Position numbers and translations under genes: made by a program. From contig CM067374.1 in the NCBI GenBank assembly GCA_034401795.1, forward strand, positions 99,172,860 to 99,236,859: DNA of 64,000 nucleotides, written 5' to 3'. The notes under the pieces are model-generated. The model searched no databases and was not told the DNA's origin. It saw nothing but the letters and a program-made list of their open reading frames with translations. Each line of letters starts with the position of its first letter. Position 1 is the first letter of the stretch. The stretch comes from Chaetoderma sp. LZ-2023a. Its lineage: Eukaryota > Mollusca > Caudofoveata > Chaetodermatida > Chaetodermatidae. This document shows, piece after piece, positions 34,203-44,039 of this stretch.

Positions 34203-34242
34203 GTGGTGTGTGCGTGCGTGCGTGCGTGCGTGTGTGTGTGTG
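34203..34242. repeat. (GTGC)n/(GT)n microsatellite
   Basis: GTGC tetranucleotide run followed by GT run. Confidence 0.85.
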
Positions 34243-34450
34243 ATATGCCGTCTTCTGATGGCTCTTGTTTCTTTTCTCTTTTTGTGCAGTAGGGTGTATA
34301 ATTTAGTGATATTGACATATGTACTATTTACAAATGTACATATTTACATCATATGTACAGTACAACTCCGAAACAACTTAAAGCATGCTTCCAAAACAAA
34401 AACAGAAACATGTTATTACTAGTAAGCAATGGTCTGTTGAATAATTTGAA

Positions 34451-34792
34451 CCTAATGGACCTTTCCATTTTAGCCATGCCCCGCTCATCTCTAGCTAAGC
34501 TCCACCCACACTTCGATCGTGTTGGGATCGATCGATCTCGGAACTCACTGACTATCAATTTCCAGAAAACTATCAAGGTAAGCTGTTGAACATCGCCCAG
34601 TCAAATTATTTTCAAAATATTCAACAGCAAGTTTATTAAATAGTAAAGACATACAATTCTTACAACGTGTCGGACTATTAAGAGTTAAAGACGGTCCATA
34701 TAGACTCATTTATGACGTAACGTGTATGACGTCATCCTACACGCCGCTTAGCTGATTGTGACGTCATTACTCTAGAAAGGTCCATTGGATTC
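34451..34792 (+). repeat. Family A MITE, full length with matching ends
   Basis: Left end AATGGACCTTTCCATTTTAG. The right end is AGAAAGGTCCATT, its inverse over about 12 bases. It keeps CATCTCTAGCTAAGCTCCAC, ACTATCAAGGTAAGCTG, a shortened hairpin, and two TGACGTCA motifs (34727, 34759). Confidence 0.8.
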
Positions 34793-34891
34793 TTCCAATG
34801 GGCTTGTTAAGTATGACGTCACTGCGCGTGATTCGTAACCCGATGTGTGTATTTTGCTTTATTTCGTCATAAGTACGTGTTTATGACGTCA
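34727..34891. promoter_or_regulatory. Cluster of four TGACGTCA (CRE-like) sites
   Basis: Perfect TGACGTCA palindromes begin at 34727, 34759, 34814 and 34884. The first two lie inside a family A MITE. TGACGTCA is the canonical CREB/ATF bZIP site. Regulatory function is inference. The cluster sits about 520 bp upstream of zinc-finger exon 3. Confidence 0.4.
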
Positions 34892-35409
34892 TCATTTGTT
34901 GTTAAACAAAAACATTGTTTTGTGTATTTAGCAATCGATCTGAACCCGGGAATACGTCATCCATAAAATTAGGTTCACAATATTAAACAGTGTGGGTTAT
35001 TTTGTCTTGGAAACATTTTTCTGAGCTGTGTTGTAATTTATGAATTTTCTAGTTTCAAGATATGTCAACAAATCTCAGTCAGATTGCTCTTAAATTCGAC
35101 CAGCATTCTATTCTCAAATCTATGATCATGCGCGTTGTACACTGCATTAAATTAAATCCTTCATAGACTCGGCAAATCTTTTGGAATATAATGTCACTTG
35201 CTTCTTTCATTGTCTTTTCCTCACATAATTTGTTGTTGGTGTTGTACTGTGTGCTTTCAGTTTTTATATTTTTATTAAGGCCGTTATGTTAATGTTTTCT
35301 AGTATGTAATTTGATTAAAAACTGATTTTGTGTTTTATATCTCGGCGCATGGTCGCAGGTTATCATTAGCTTCATGTTAGTGACATCAGCTTCTCAATTC
35401 TTGTTTCAG

Positions 35410-35888
35410 TTGACCTGTCTTTGCAAGTTGCTCTACCATCCTCAGTAACCGACGTATTCCTTACATCTGAAGAACAGGCTGCAGAATCAAGGCTAAACTT
35501 GTCCCAACAAGGTCAACTGCAGAAAAATGTTAGACAAGGACAAATTATGAGAGTAACACGTGACTCTGGAAGGCTGGACCTGTTGGGTGATGACGATGAT
35601 GACACTGGTCTTGGCATATATTGTGTACTGTGTAGTGATACTTGTTCGTCACTCTCAGATATGAAAAGCCACGTCACCAGCCATGTCCAGGGATTAACAG
35701 CGCCATACCAGTGCCCATATTGCGGATCAGTGGTCGCACGCTTCTCTAACATGGTCAGACATTGTATGGGACATATTAGTGCCAGCGCCCAACATCGTCA
35801 AATCTGCCATGTCTGTGGCAGTGGCTTTACTCGGAAAGATAATCTTAAAACTCACATGAGGATAAAACATGGCATTCACTTTACATGA
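35410..35888 (+). CDS. Terminal exon with three C2H2 zinc fingers (copy 3)
   Basis: This is a terminal exon of a probable nuclear DNA-binding protein. The acceptor TTCTTGTTTCAG ends at 35409. Two bases (TT) complete a split codon (phase 1), and 158 residues follow to the TGA at 35886-35888. The N-terminal 65 residues are Gln/Ser-rich, followed by an Asp run (about 59-64). The fingers are at about 71-91, 101-121 and 132-153. The third has the contact helix R-K-D-N-L-K-T. Cys and His spacing equals that of the exons at 1933 and 12193, except for one extra residue before finger 3. The protein ends four residues after the last histidine. An AATAAA signal occurs only seven bases after the stop. 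No start codon context or nearby 5' exon was found. It is best read as an alternative last exon joined to upstream constant exons. A retained paralogue is the other possibility. Confidence 0.85.
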
Positions 35889-35894
35889 AAAAAC

Positions 35895-35900
35895 AATAAA
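35895..35900 (+). terminator. Candidate poly(A) signal for zinc-finger exon 3
   Basis: AATAAA directly downstream of the TGA at 35888. It implies an unusually short 3' UTR if used. The context is AT-rich, so chance occurrence is possible. Confidence 0.4.
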
Positions 35901-35919
35901 TATATATCTATACCTCTAA

Positions 35920-36307
35920 TAGAGGAATCCACTTTTATCTATGCCCCGCGCATCTCTAGCTAAGGTCCATCCATGCTTTGCCCGTGTTGGGATTGATCAA
36001 ACACTGAGCTCTCTGATTCTCAATGTCCAGAAAACTATACAGGTAAGTTGTTGAATACTTTGAAACTAATTTGGCTGGATGCTGCAGTTGCTGTCATAAT
36101 ATTCATTATGAGGGTCATTCAAAATATTCAACAGAATCGTTATTAAATAGTAGAGATAGCCTACAATTTGTATAACTTGACGGACTATTACGTATTTATG
36201 ACGGACTTAGATATGCCATTCATGAAGTATTTGATTGTGACGTCAGCTTAACTGTGACGTAATTGATTACAACATCATATACTTGACTGACAGACTGGAT
36301 TCCTCTA
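35920..36307 (+). repeat. Family A MITE, reference copy with terminal inverted repeats
   Basis: Left end TAGAGGAATCCA and right end TGGATTCCTCTA are exact inverse copies, consistent with TA target duplications around GAGGAATCCA. Order: GCATCTCTAGCTAAGGTCC arm, GTGTTGGGATTGATCAAACA, TATACAGGTAAG, hairpin arm GTTGAATACTTTGAAACTAA, partner arm, CAATTTGTATAACTTGACGG, then TGACGTCAGC..TGACGTAATTG. No protein is encoded. Probably mobilised by a Tc1/mariner-type transposase, which is inference. Confidence 0.8.
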
Positions 36308-36323
36308 TGATATATATATATAT

Positions 36324-37842
36324 ACTGAACCAAAAAAGCTTAGCAACACTGAGAATATTACTGTATAAATGGTATTTAACAAAAACAATAAATTGATTCA
36401 AATATATTATTTAATTGATAGGTCATTTTCCAATTTGAACAACAGTCTCTTGTTACTGTAATGCCAGCATCGCGCCTTTAACACGGCATCATTCAACGGA
36501 AGGGGCCAATCTAAATAATGACACTGAGCTGTCAATACCGGTTGTGACATGCGCGCGCATTAACCACCGCCGTACATCGCTTTCTCATGCTTCGAATTAA
36601 GCACCTGATGTCACGAAGAGGAATCGCATCCCATTCCTGGAGCAGTGCAGCTTCCAGCTCCCGCACGTTGTGAAGATGTGGATGGTTCTCACGCACCATA
36701 CGGCCAAGAGTGTCCCACACGTGTTCGATAGGAGACAGGTCCGGTGATCGCGCTGGCCAGTCCAACACCGAAACGTTGTTAGCCTCAAGGAAATCACTGG
36801 TGACCATAGCTGAATGAGAACGGGTGTTGTCTTGCTGGAACATAAAGTCTGCATGATGCTGCATAAAAGGGATGACAACAGGGGCGACAACTTCTTCACA
36901 GGAACGTTGAGCCGTTAAATTTCCGCGAATCACAATAAGATCTGTTTTGCCATTTTCATGGATTCCAGCCCACACCATGACACTGCCGCCACCGAATCTG
37001 TCATGCTAAATGATGTTGGCTGCATCATACCGTTCTCCTAAACGTCGCCAAACCCATTGCCTACCATCCGCCACATCCACACAAAACCTCGACTCATCAC
37101 TGAACAAAACGTGGCTCCATTGTTGAGCACGCCACCGCTGATGAGTTCTTGCCCATGCAAACCGATTCTCGATGTGACGCTCTGTAAGCGGAACAGCAAC
37201 AAGTGGACGACGGGAATGCAGTCCAGCATCATGGAGTCTGTTTCGCACATTTTGTGCATGCACTGTAGTGCCGGTAGCGGTGTGCAAATTACGGGACAGC
37301 CGCGGCGCAGTCTCAAACCTGTGATGTCGTGATGACGTCACTAAGTAGCGGTCTTCTTGTGGTGTTGTTGCTCTCGGTCTGCCAGATCGTGGTCGGTCAT
37401 TAACATGTCCAGTTTCCTGCTCACGTTGGCGGAGACGGGAAATGGTTGAGGCGTGAATATTAAAATGTCGAGCAACATCGCGAACGCTCTGCCCAGCAGC
37501 GAGTCTTCCCATTGCTTCACGGCGCTGATTTTCGGGTAGCCCTGGGTGGCGGCCCATGTTCGGTAGGGTAAACTTTTAAGCGTTTTCTGTTAACGTTCGT
37601 TATCTGCTTTTGCAATATGGTGAATTTTCGCCTTCGCTACCCGCCAATGTGGGCCAGTGCATGAAAAATGTAATTTCACATGCCGTAAGCGTGCGGCCGA
37701 GAAATGCAAGAAATGATTTGCATTTCTTCATGATCAGCGAGACATTACATTGACGATACATGCCTGCAAATTTGGTTATAAATGGACGCATAGTTTTAAT
37801 ACAACAAACCAAACTTCACTGTTGCTAAACTTTTTTGGCTCA

Positions 37843-37844
<2 letters not shown>
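36324..37844 (-). mobile_element. Tc1-like DNA transposon, almost intact
   Basis: About 1.52 kb with terminal inverted repeats. The left end reads ACTGAACCAAAAAAGCTTAG. The inverted right end reads ACTGAGCCAAAAAAGTTTAG, followed on both sides by CAACA. It sits between (TA)n tracts, matching the TA target of Tc1/mariner elements. It encodes one minus-strand transposase frame with a single internal stop. The small number of defects suggests recent activity of the family. Confidence 0.9.
36532..37557 (-). pseudogene. Tc1-type DD34E transposase with one nonsense codon
   Basis: The frame runs 342 codons, the usual Tc1 length. Residues 1-60 hold a helix-turn-helix (AAGQSVRDVARHFNIHASTI) followed by a second paired-like helix region and a GRPR-type motif (SGRPRATT). 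The catalytic triad is Asp154 (LFSDESRF), Asp243 (FQQDNTRSH) and Glu278 (LSPIEHVWD), with 34 residues between the last two. A TAG at 37006-37008 interrupts the frame before HDRFGGGSVMVWAG. It could arise by one base change from CAG. Otherwise the frame is open to the terminal stop at 36532. The function would be cut-and-paste transposition at TA sites. As it stands the product is truncated before the second Asp, so this copy is probably not autonomous. Confidence 0.9.

Positions 37845-37925
<81 letters not shown>
37845..37925. repeat. (TA)n microsatellite
   Basis: About 40 TA dinucleotides abutting the right end of the Tc1 element. A shorter run (36309-36323) abuts the left end, so the element probably inserted into one tract. 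Confidence 0.95.
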
Positions 37926-37928
<3 letters not shown>

Positions 37929-38189
37929 TCTCTATTCTAGTGTGTTGGACCATGAGAGATGCTTTTGCTATAAACGTGTCATTCAATTCCTATTTACACT
38001 GTAGCTGGTAGCTGCGTGCTCTATAGAAAAGTTAATCCTGGTAATGTGACGCCATTAACTTGTAAATAACGTAGTGTATAATATAATAATACCATCTTTG
38101 TCAGATAGCACTTTTGTTTATTTTTGTCTAGCCCATAGTTAAGTGTAGGATCTCCACATGTCCGGTGTACAACAAGAATTAGGTAAATG
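37926..38189. other. Non-coding stretch, nothing recognised
   Basis: AT-rich. Confidence 0.4.
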
Positions 38190-39480
38190 TTAAAATTTGT
38201 CAATGGACATTTAATTCACTAAGGATGTATTCGATCTTAATCAAACTTTACAGATTTGACCATTACAATCATTGCATCTGGTCTCCATCTTAATTGAAAT
38301 AATTTTCAAATTGTTTCCATATTTTTATGGGGTTTTGACTTATTTTGCTACACGAATTGGCTAAATGTTAAATGTGCATATTCACACTAGAATGCTTGAA
38401 AATAAAATTGTTACAATTGTATACTTTTAGAGATTGTGAGACTAGATATAAAGAAACGAAAGAAATTTTATACACAATAATGGTTTCGTTATGTAAAAAT
38501 TAATATTATTTTCTTTAAGTTGTGAAATTGAATTATAGATACGTGCCCCTATTTCAACGACACAACTAAAATTTTATTAATTTATATGGAATGAAATCAT
38601 CTTTTGTTAAGATTCATTTTGTTTCTTTACATTGAGGTATACAATTTAAGCTTCTATAAATAATTTTATTTTAAATCATTCTGGTGTGAATGTGCCCCTG
38701 TTACGTTTTTCAATGGGCATTTAATTCATCAATGGTTTATCCGATGTCAATAAAACTGTACAGATTTGTTCTACGCCATCATTGCATCCAGTCTCCATCA
38801 TAATTCCATGGTTTGGACTTAGAATATATCTGTGTGATATATATCCGGCTTAAGCCAGGATTTAGAAGAATGTTAAAGTTTTTCAGTTGTCATTTAATCA
38901 ATTTAAGTGCTTATCCAATCTCATTAAAACTTTGCAGCTTTGTTTTATATTCAGCCTACATGATAATAAATATCATTTAAAAAAATTGTTTTCCATATTT
39001 TTACTAGGTTTGAACTTAGTTTATTTTAAAGCACAGAATGTGTAGAATGTTAGTTTTTCAATCGTGTTTTAATTTATCAAGCCTTGATAAATTAAAACAC
39101 GATTGAAAAACCTTAACATTCTACACATTATGTGCTTATAAAATAAACCAAGTTCAAAGGGCTTATTCGATCCCAACGAAACTTTACAGATTTGCCCTAT
39201 ATCAGCATTGGATTCAGTTTACAGCAAAAGTTAAATGATTTTAAAGCTGTTTTCGATACTTTGACATGGTTTGGACTTTGTTTATTTCTTCTGCGATTTG
39301 TCTCCTTTTCAATAATTAGAATGTTAGATTTTTTCAATAGACATTTGATATATCAAGGAGTATACTTTTTTAAGAAATCGTGTTTTTTGCTACACTGCAT
39401 CACATCAAGTGTGATATGTGGAAAAACTAATGGGATTGTGCACAGTCCATCTAGTTAAAAATATTCAGAAGATGAGGGTT
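38190..39480 (+). repeat. Family F tandem units
   Basis: Units containing 'CAATGG(A/G)CATTTAATTCA', 'TTATCCGATGTCAATAAAACT', 'TACAGATTTGTTCTA' and 'CATCATTGCATC(C/T)AGTCTCC' start near 38200, 38710, 38885 and 39155, with a fragment near 39335. They are about 180-500 bp apart. They match modules at 20140-21290 and 45000-45330. Non-coding. Confidence 0.6.
39009..39158. repeat. Near-perfect 150-bp palindrome
   Basis: TTTGAACTTAGTTTATTTTA through GTTTTAATTTATCAAG is followed, after one base, by its reverse complement ending TAAACCAAGTTCAAA. Each arm is about 74 bp with only a handful of differences and essentially no loop. It lies inside the family F array and looks like an inverted duplication of one unit. 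Confidence 0.85.
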
Positions 39481-40374
39481 AAATATCACTCACATTCTTT
39501 TCCCATGGCCAAACCTTTGGCACGCAGATATCTTGAAAACAATTTGATTTATCCAAGTGAGAATCAATATCAAATCAATTATATTTAGAACCATCGGAGC
39601 AAAAATTTATTTTCCATGTCCATTTTGCAAACTAAAAATGAACTTTTCTAGACAAAAGGGGTTCATTTCTAGCAAAACCTAACTGTGTTAATTTTGATCA
39701 AAATGGGATGCTTGGGTAGTTACCAATATGTATTAGATACTATCTATCTAATATTGTCCATTGGACTTATATGATTGAGGCAAGTTCCTTTCTGCTAGAA
39801 ACAAAATTTGCTAGCTTTAATGCCACATTGTTGACCTTGATACAAAGGGATGCCTTTAACCTCTGACACCTTAGGCATAGTTGCAATTCAATCTTTTTCC
39901 TTACGGTCGTGACCGTGACCATAAAGCGGTGATTTGACTGTAATGGATTTCATGGTGGCACTTCTAATATGCCCATTGAATTTCTAAGGCCAATTGGTCT
40001 GCATTTCTACTAAAATGAAAGCGGGTAATGTTGACACCAAAACAAAATTTGGTACTCTAAGGATAACTTTCTAGTCAGGTATGGTTCTAATCCGATAAAA
40101 ATAGTCATGCTTGCAATTCCAAGATCCATGCTGAAAATTCCCATACATTTCCTATGGGGATTTTTGGCACAGTAAATTCGATATTATGAAAACCCGGAAC
40201 AAATTACAAATTCTTATGAATAGCACCTGATTCTTCAATGGGTAGTCGAAGTGGACCAAGTTTGACGCTGATCATATACGAAAACTGATCTAATACAAAA
40301 GAAAGACCCAGTAAGAAAATTCTAATATTAAATAATTATTATTTATATTACGTATTCGGCTGATTTCAAACCAT
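39481..40374. other. Non-coding stretch, nothing recognised
   Basis: No gene. A CGGTCGTGACCGTGACC palindrome near 39904 is the only local oddity. Confidence 0.4.
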
Positions 40375-40945
40375 ACGTACATAGTCTTCCAAACTTAAAT
40401 CTGCTTGGTAAATTTTTCCGCTGGTCATCTTAGATTTTCCAATGATTTATAGGAAATCTGTTAAAAGATTATGCCTCATTCACTTATTGGGCGCTTTCAA
40501 CAAAACTCGACTGAAGTAGCCTATCATCATAGGCTACCAAATTTGTATACAGAAATATGAGTGATCAATTGTTTCGATGGCCATCTCGAATTTTCCTCAA
40601 AAAAATTGGGAAATTGGACAAAGGAGTGCTCCTCATTAACTTTTTTGCAGATTTCAACCAAACTTTGATGGCATGGCCATGTGGTTGTAGGGGTCCAGAC
40701 TTATATACAGAAATATGATTGGTCAACCATCTTGATTTTCCAAACATTTCAGGAAATTTGTTAAAAGACTTCATTAACCATTTGGTAGATTTCAAACAAA
40801 CTTTGATGGAAGGACCATATGGGCACGTGATTTCGAACGTGTAGACAGAAATCTCTCAGCTGGTATCTTGGACTTTCCAAACATGTATGCTAAATCTGTT
40901 AAGCCTCATTCACTGATTGCCCAATGTCAACCAAACTTAGTTTCA
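40375..40945. repeat. Family E units in tandem
   Basis: Three units share 'TTTCAA(A/C)C.AACTTTGATGG', 'GTATACAGAAATATGA' and 'GG(A/C)CATCTTG..TTTTCC' followed by 'AAATTTGTTAAAAGACT'. They resemble 22670, 59280 and 60220. Confidence 0.55.
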
Positions 40946-41999
40946 AAATATTCAACAGCTTGACTGTATGACTGCTTTTACACTACATGGCCAAACTCGA
41001 TAAGACACCTGTATGATTGAGTGCATGCATCGAGACAGGAGGTGTATATTTTTTTATGATTGGTTGATAAGAATATAATGGCTGCCTTCATAGACTGGAT
41101 AATTTATCAACATTTAGCTATTAAAGCATCAATATCTTTCTTTGAATGCATGGTAAAAAGTAAAGCAATAACAGACATATTTATGTCCATCGCATATAGT
41201 ATCACCTCCATAGATAGAGATGAGGTGAGGTTTCCTTTAACTGTTTAGCTTGGGTCTGACGGAATTGGTAGTGGAATCAATGATAATTGAAGATCCAATA
41301 TGGCTTCCAGTCACTGGTGACAATCTTGAAAATTGATTTCTGAATGGTATTATGTTTTTTCGGATTGAGTTCAAACTTTATAAATACATTGAACTAGGGA
41401 AAGAGCAGATACATCTGGAAATTGTGAATATTTATTGGAAATCGAGTATGGCTACATGCTACCGGAAGTCGTCTTGAAGAAGAGATTCCATGTGATATGT
41501 CCACGAAGCTGTGCCTCATGTCACATTCTACTTGTTTTTTTACCTCGATTCATACTCATGGTTGGGGAGGGGTTATGAGCTATTTACAAGACTCCTGTTA
41601 AGTTATTATCAAAAGCTTTCAGGAATTGCTGTGTTGAAAGTGCGATTCTATTTATCAGGGATCAAAATGATTAACTTTGTCAGTTTCCAGCTAGGTGAAC
41701 CATAGTTAGTATTTGGAGTGTCAAACAGGTGTAAGATAGCTACCAGTAGATACAAATAGTATGCACTCAAATTCTGATGAAATATAGTCATGTCTGTCTG
41801 CCACTCTGGTTTCTACACATATCTTTCTCTATATGTGTGTTTGCTAAAGCAGATCGTCATCATCAGTAATGGTTTGAAGTTTAATCATGATTAAAATACA
41901 GCAAATTGACCTGTAGCAAATAGAATGAAGTTAGCGACGACAGATTTTTAATCCTTTAGTGGGCAGGATTGGTTAGGAAGTTAACAATGTGTTTGTAGT
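40946..41999. other. Non-coding stretch, nothing recognised
   Basis: Open frames of up to about 64 codons occur but lack domain signal and splice context. Confidence 0.45.
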
Positions 42000-42165
42000 C
42001 GTGGTTCATTTGCAGGTCAAGAGATTATTTCCTCAAACTTAGACATTGTTAAGTTGGTCAGTCACTGCAGTAGTAAATTTGCAAACGTAGTTTTATCATG
42101 AACTACGTGGACAGTTCTTGAGAACACTGCAGAAACATGTTGGCTGACCTGTCCGTTAAATGACT
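42000..42165. repeat. Family B fragment, diverged
   Basis: GTGGTTCATTTGCAGGTCAAG and GAGATTATTTCCTC are followed by CAGTCACTGCAGTAGTAAAT and TTGGCTGACCTGTCCGTTAA. Confidence 0.4.
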
Positions 42166-42437
42166 AACCTACAATAAGTTGTTGTTTATTGCATAATAAA
42201 TGTTAATAATGATGTGCATAACTGCGTACTGTTTTTCAGTGATTTTAGATTATAGTGAACACTAACTGGATACTGTATTTACTTTACAAATTTTACCATT
42301 GTGTAACAGATACAGTACCGCGCATGGGGAAACATTGATGGAGTCCAGATGTCTGTTGCTCAGGTGGACCATCAGTCGGCACTGCCATCCAAAATGATTT
42401 TACTACATGTATCTCTTGATAAACTGTACATGTACTC

Positions 42438-42745
42438 ATAATGGAGTATCTGACGTCATAATCAAATGTTAGCTGACGTCACAATCAAAATGACATTGCT
42501 TCATCACGAACAACAAAAGGTTTGTCACTAAAGCATACGGCGTGTATGTCTTTAATGAATTTATGAGTTAATATACATTCTGTTCAATATTTAAAAACTA
42601 ATTTGCCTGGGAGCTGTGGCTTTCATAAGCATATGCAAAACACCCTCAGTAAAATTAATTTCAAAATATTCGACAGCTTACTTGTATGTTTATCTTTGTT
42701 TAACATGTGTAAAAGATGGGCGGCACATAACTAGAAATTGATCCC
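42438..42745 (-). repeat. Family A MITE
   Basis: ATAATGGAGTATCTGACGTC and a second TGACGTCACAATCAAAATG, then ATTCTGTTCAATATTTAAAA, CTGGGAGCTGTGGCTTTC, the partner arm and AAGATGGGCGGCACATAACT. Confidence 0.65.
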
Positions 42746-42795
42746 TCGATTTGTGTAGGTCAAAGAAATGTACATATAGATCTTTAGAAGCGGTA

Positions 42796-42796
<1 letters not shown>

Positions 42797-42847
<51 letters not shown>
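42797..42847. repeat. (AAT)n microsatellite
   Basis: About 16 ATA/AAT trinucleotides. Confidence 0.95.
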
Positions 42848-42848
<1 letters not shown>

Positions 42849-42880
42849 TGGTCAGTCAAATGCAGGAAATTGCTTTTCAG

Positions 42881-43047
42881 AACATCTCAAATTTTCGAAC
42901 CATCCACATGTGACTTCCCAAATTTCGTTGCCCTATGTCGTTGAGCAAATTGGAGCTAAACTGTATCACCGAGCGTCAGTTAGTGCTGAAGAAGTGACCG
43001 AGTTGGTCACGAAAGCTACACTCAAACAATTTGTACATCCCGGAGAG
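42881..43047 (+). CDS. Candidate internal exon, unknown function
   Basis: A TGCTTTTCAG acceptor ends at 42880. Two bases (AA) complete a split codon (phase 1, as in the zinc-finger exons), and 55 codons stay open to GAG at 43047, followed by GTAACT. The peptide reads HLKFSNHPHVTSQISLPYVV, then EQIGAKLYHRASVSAEEVTE, then LVTKATLKQFVHPGE. It has protein-like composition but no family I recognise. If the donor is real, it leaves in phase 0. That would fit the second, internal acceptor (TTTCCAG, ending 58957) of the exon at 58947. Without the donor the frame stops 12 codons later. It could also be chance or a retrotransposon scrap. Confidence 0.35.
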
Positions 43048-43229
43048 GTAACTAATTTTTCCTTATTATGTATCACATCTGTTTAAGACCTAACCAGCGT
43101 TTTGCTTCTACATGATCTAGATAGTTTAACCACAAACATTATATCGGAATGGTATCTGTTTGGAATTCAATAAGACAATTGCTAGAAGAATCAGATAACC
43201 TCTCTTGATACGTTTGCAGATCATGGCGG

Positions 43230-43740
43230 TCAGTAGCAGATCCTGCTTTTTCTCCATGTTGATCGAAGTCTGTGTTGGTGGATGGGGGTCTGAGATATTT
43301 TTAGCTGCAGATAGCAGCTCAATAACGAGCCATGTCTCTTAGTTGGTCGGTCAGAGCTTTTCGAAAACAGTAATCAAACTTGAGGGGAAAGGTTGCTGCG
43401 GAGTCCTGAGGATGTGTGATAAATTTGGGGTCAATAAGTCAATGGTCAAAACCACGATGACGATTAAAATTATTATTTTGATAACTGTGAGTCTGAAAGA
43501 CATGTATTTGTCAATAACTCTGGTTCCACTGTGGAGATCTTGACCCGACTTGGTGGAATGTTGTAGCAGAGAACCCGAGGATGTGTGATAAATTTGGGGT
43601 CAAATATGAAGATCACAGTGACACAAGTACAAATTTTTGTAAGTACGAATGACACCAGCATTGCACAAATTTGTGCTTGTTTACATATGAAAATCGTTTA
43701 AACAGGTCGTGCGGCTAGCAGTTCAATAAACTATGATGTC
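43230..43740 (+). repeat. Unit duplicated in tandem
   Basis: GAGGATGTGTGATAAATTTG followed by GGGTCAA occurs near 43407 and again near 43577. Flanking text of the type 'CTCAATAA..TATGATGTC' and 'AAAACCACGATGACG' / 'AAGATCACAGTGACA' is also paired. Non-coding. Confidence 0.45.
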
Positions 43741-44039
43741 ATTTAGTTTAGTTTGTTCGTTCGTTCATTCATCAGTCATTCCCAAAAGCCTATTCCGGCC
43801 TGTAGTTTCAAGAGTCTTAAGTAATCATACCCGGTGGATGCATGTATTGTAGGTCATGGTATATAGCTCGCCCACAGCTACCGAGATTATATCAACCTTG
43901 TTGAAAATTAGATGCTTTGAGAAGCGATTTCCTGCATTCACAATGATAGAAAGGAAGTGGGAGGTGTTCCAACCTCTATACCCATCCGTCCTAGATTTTG
44001 CATAAAAGTTTGTCTAGAGGTGCAGCATAAGAGGGGATA

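Noticed and set aside
37057..37332. Plus-strand 91-codon frame
   Set aside because: Shadow of the Tc1 transposase on the opposite strand.
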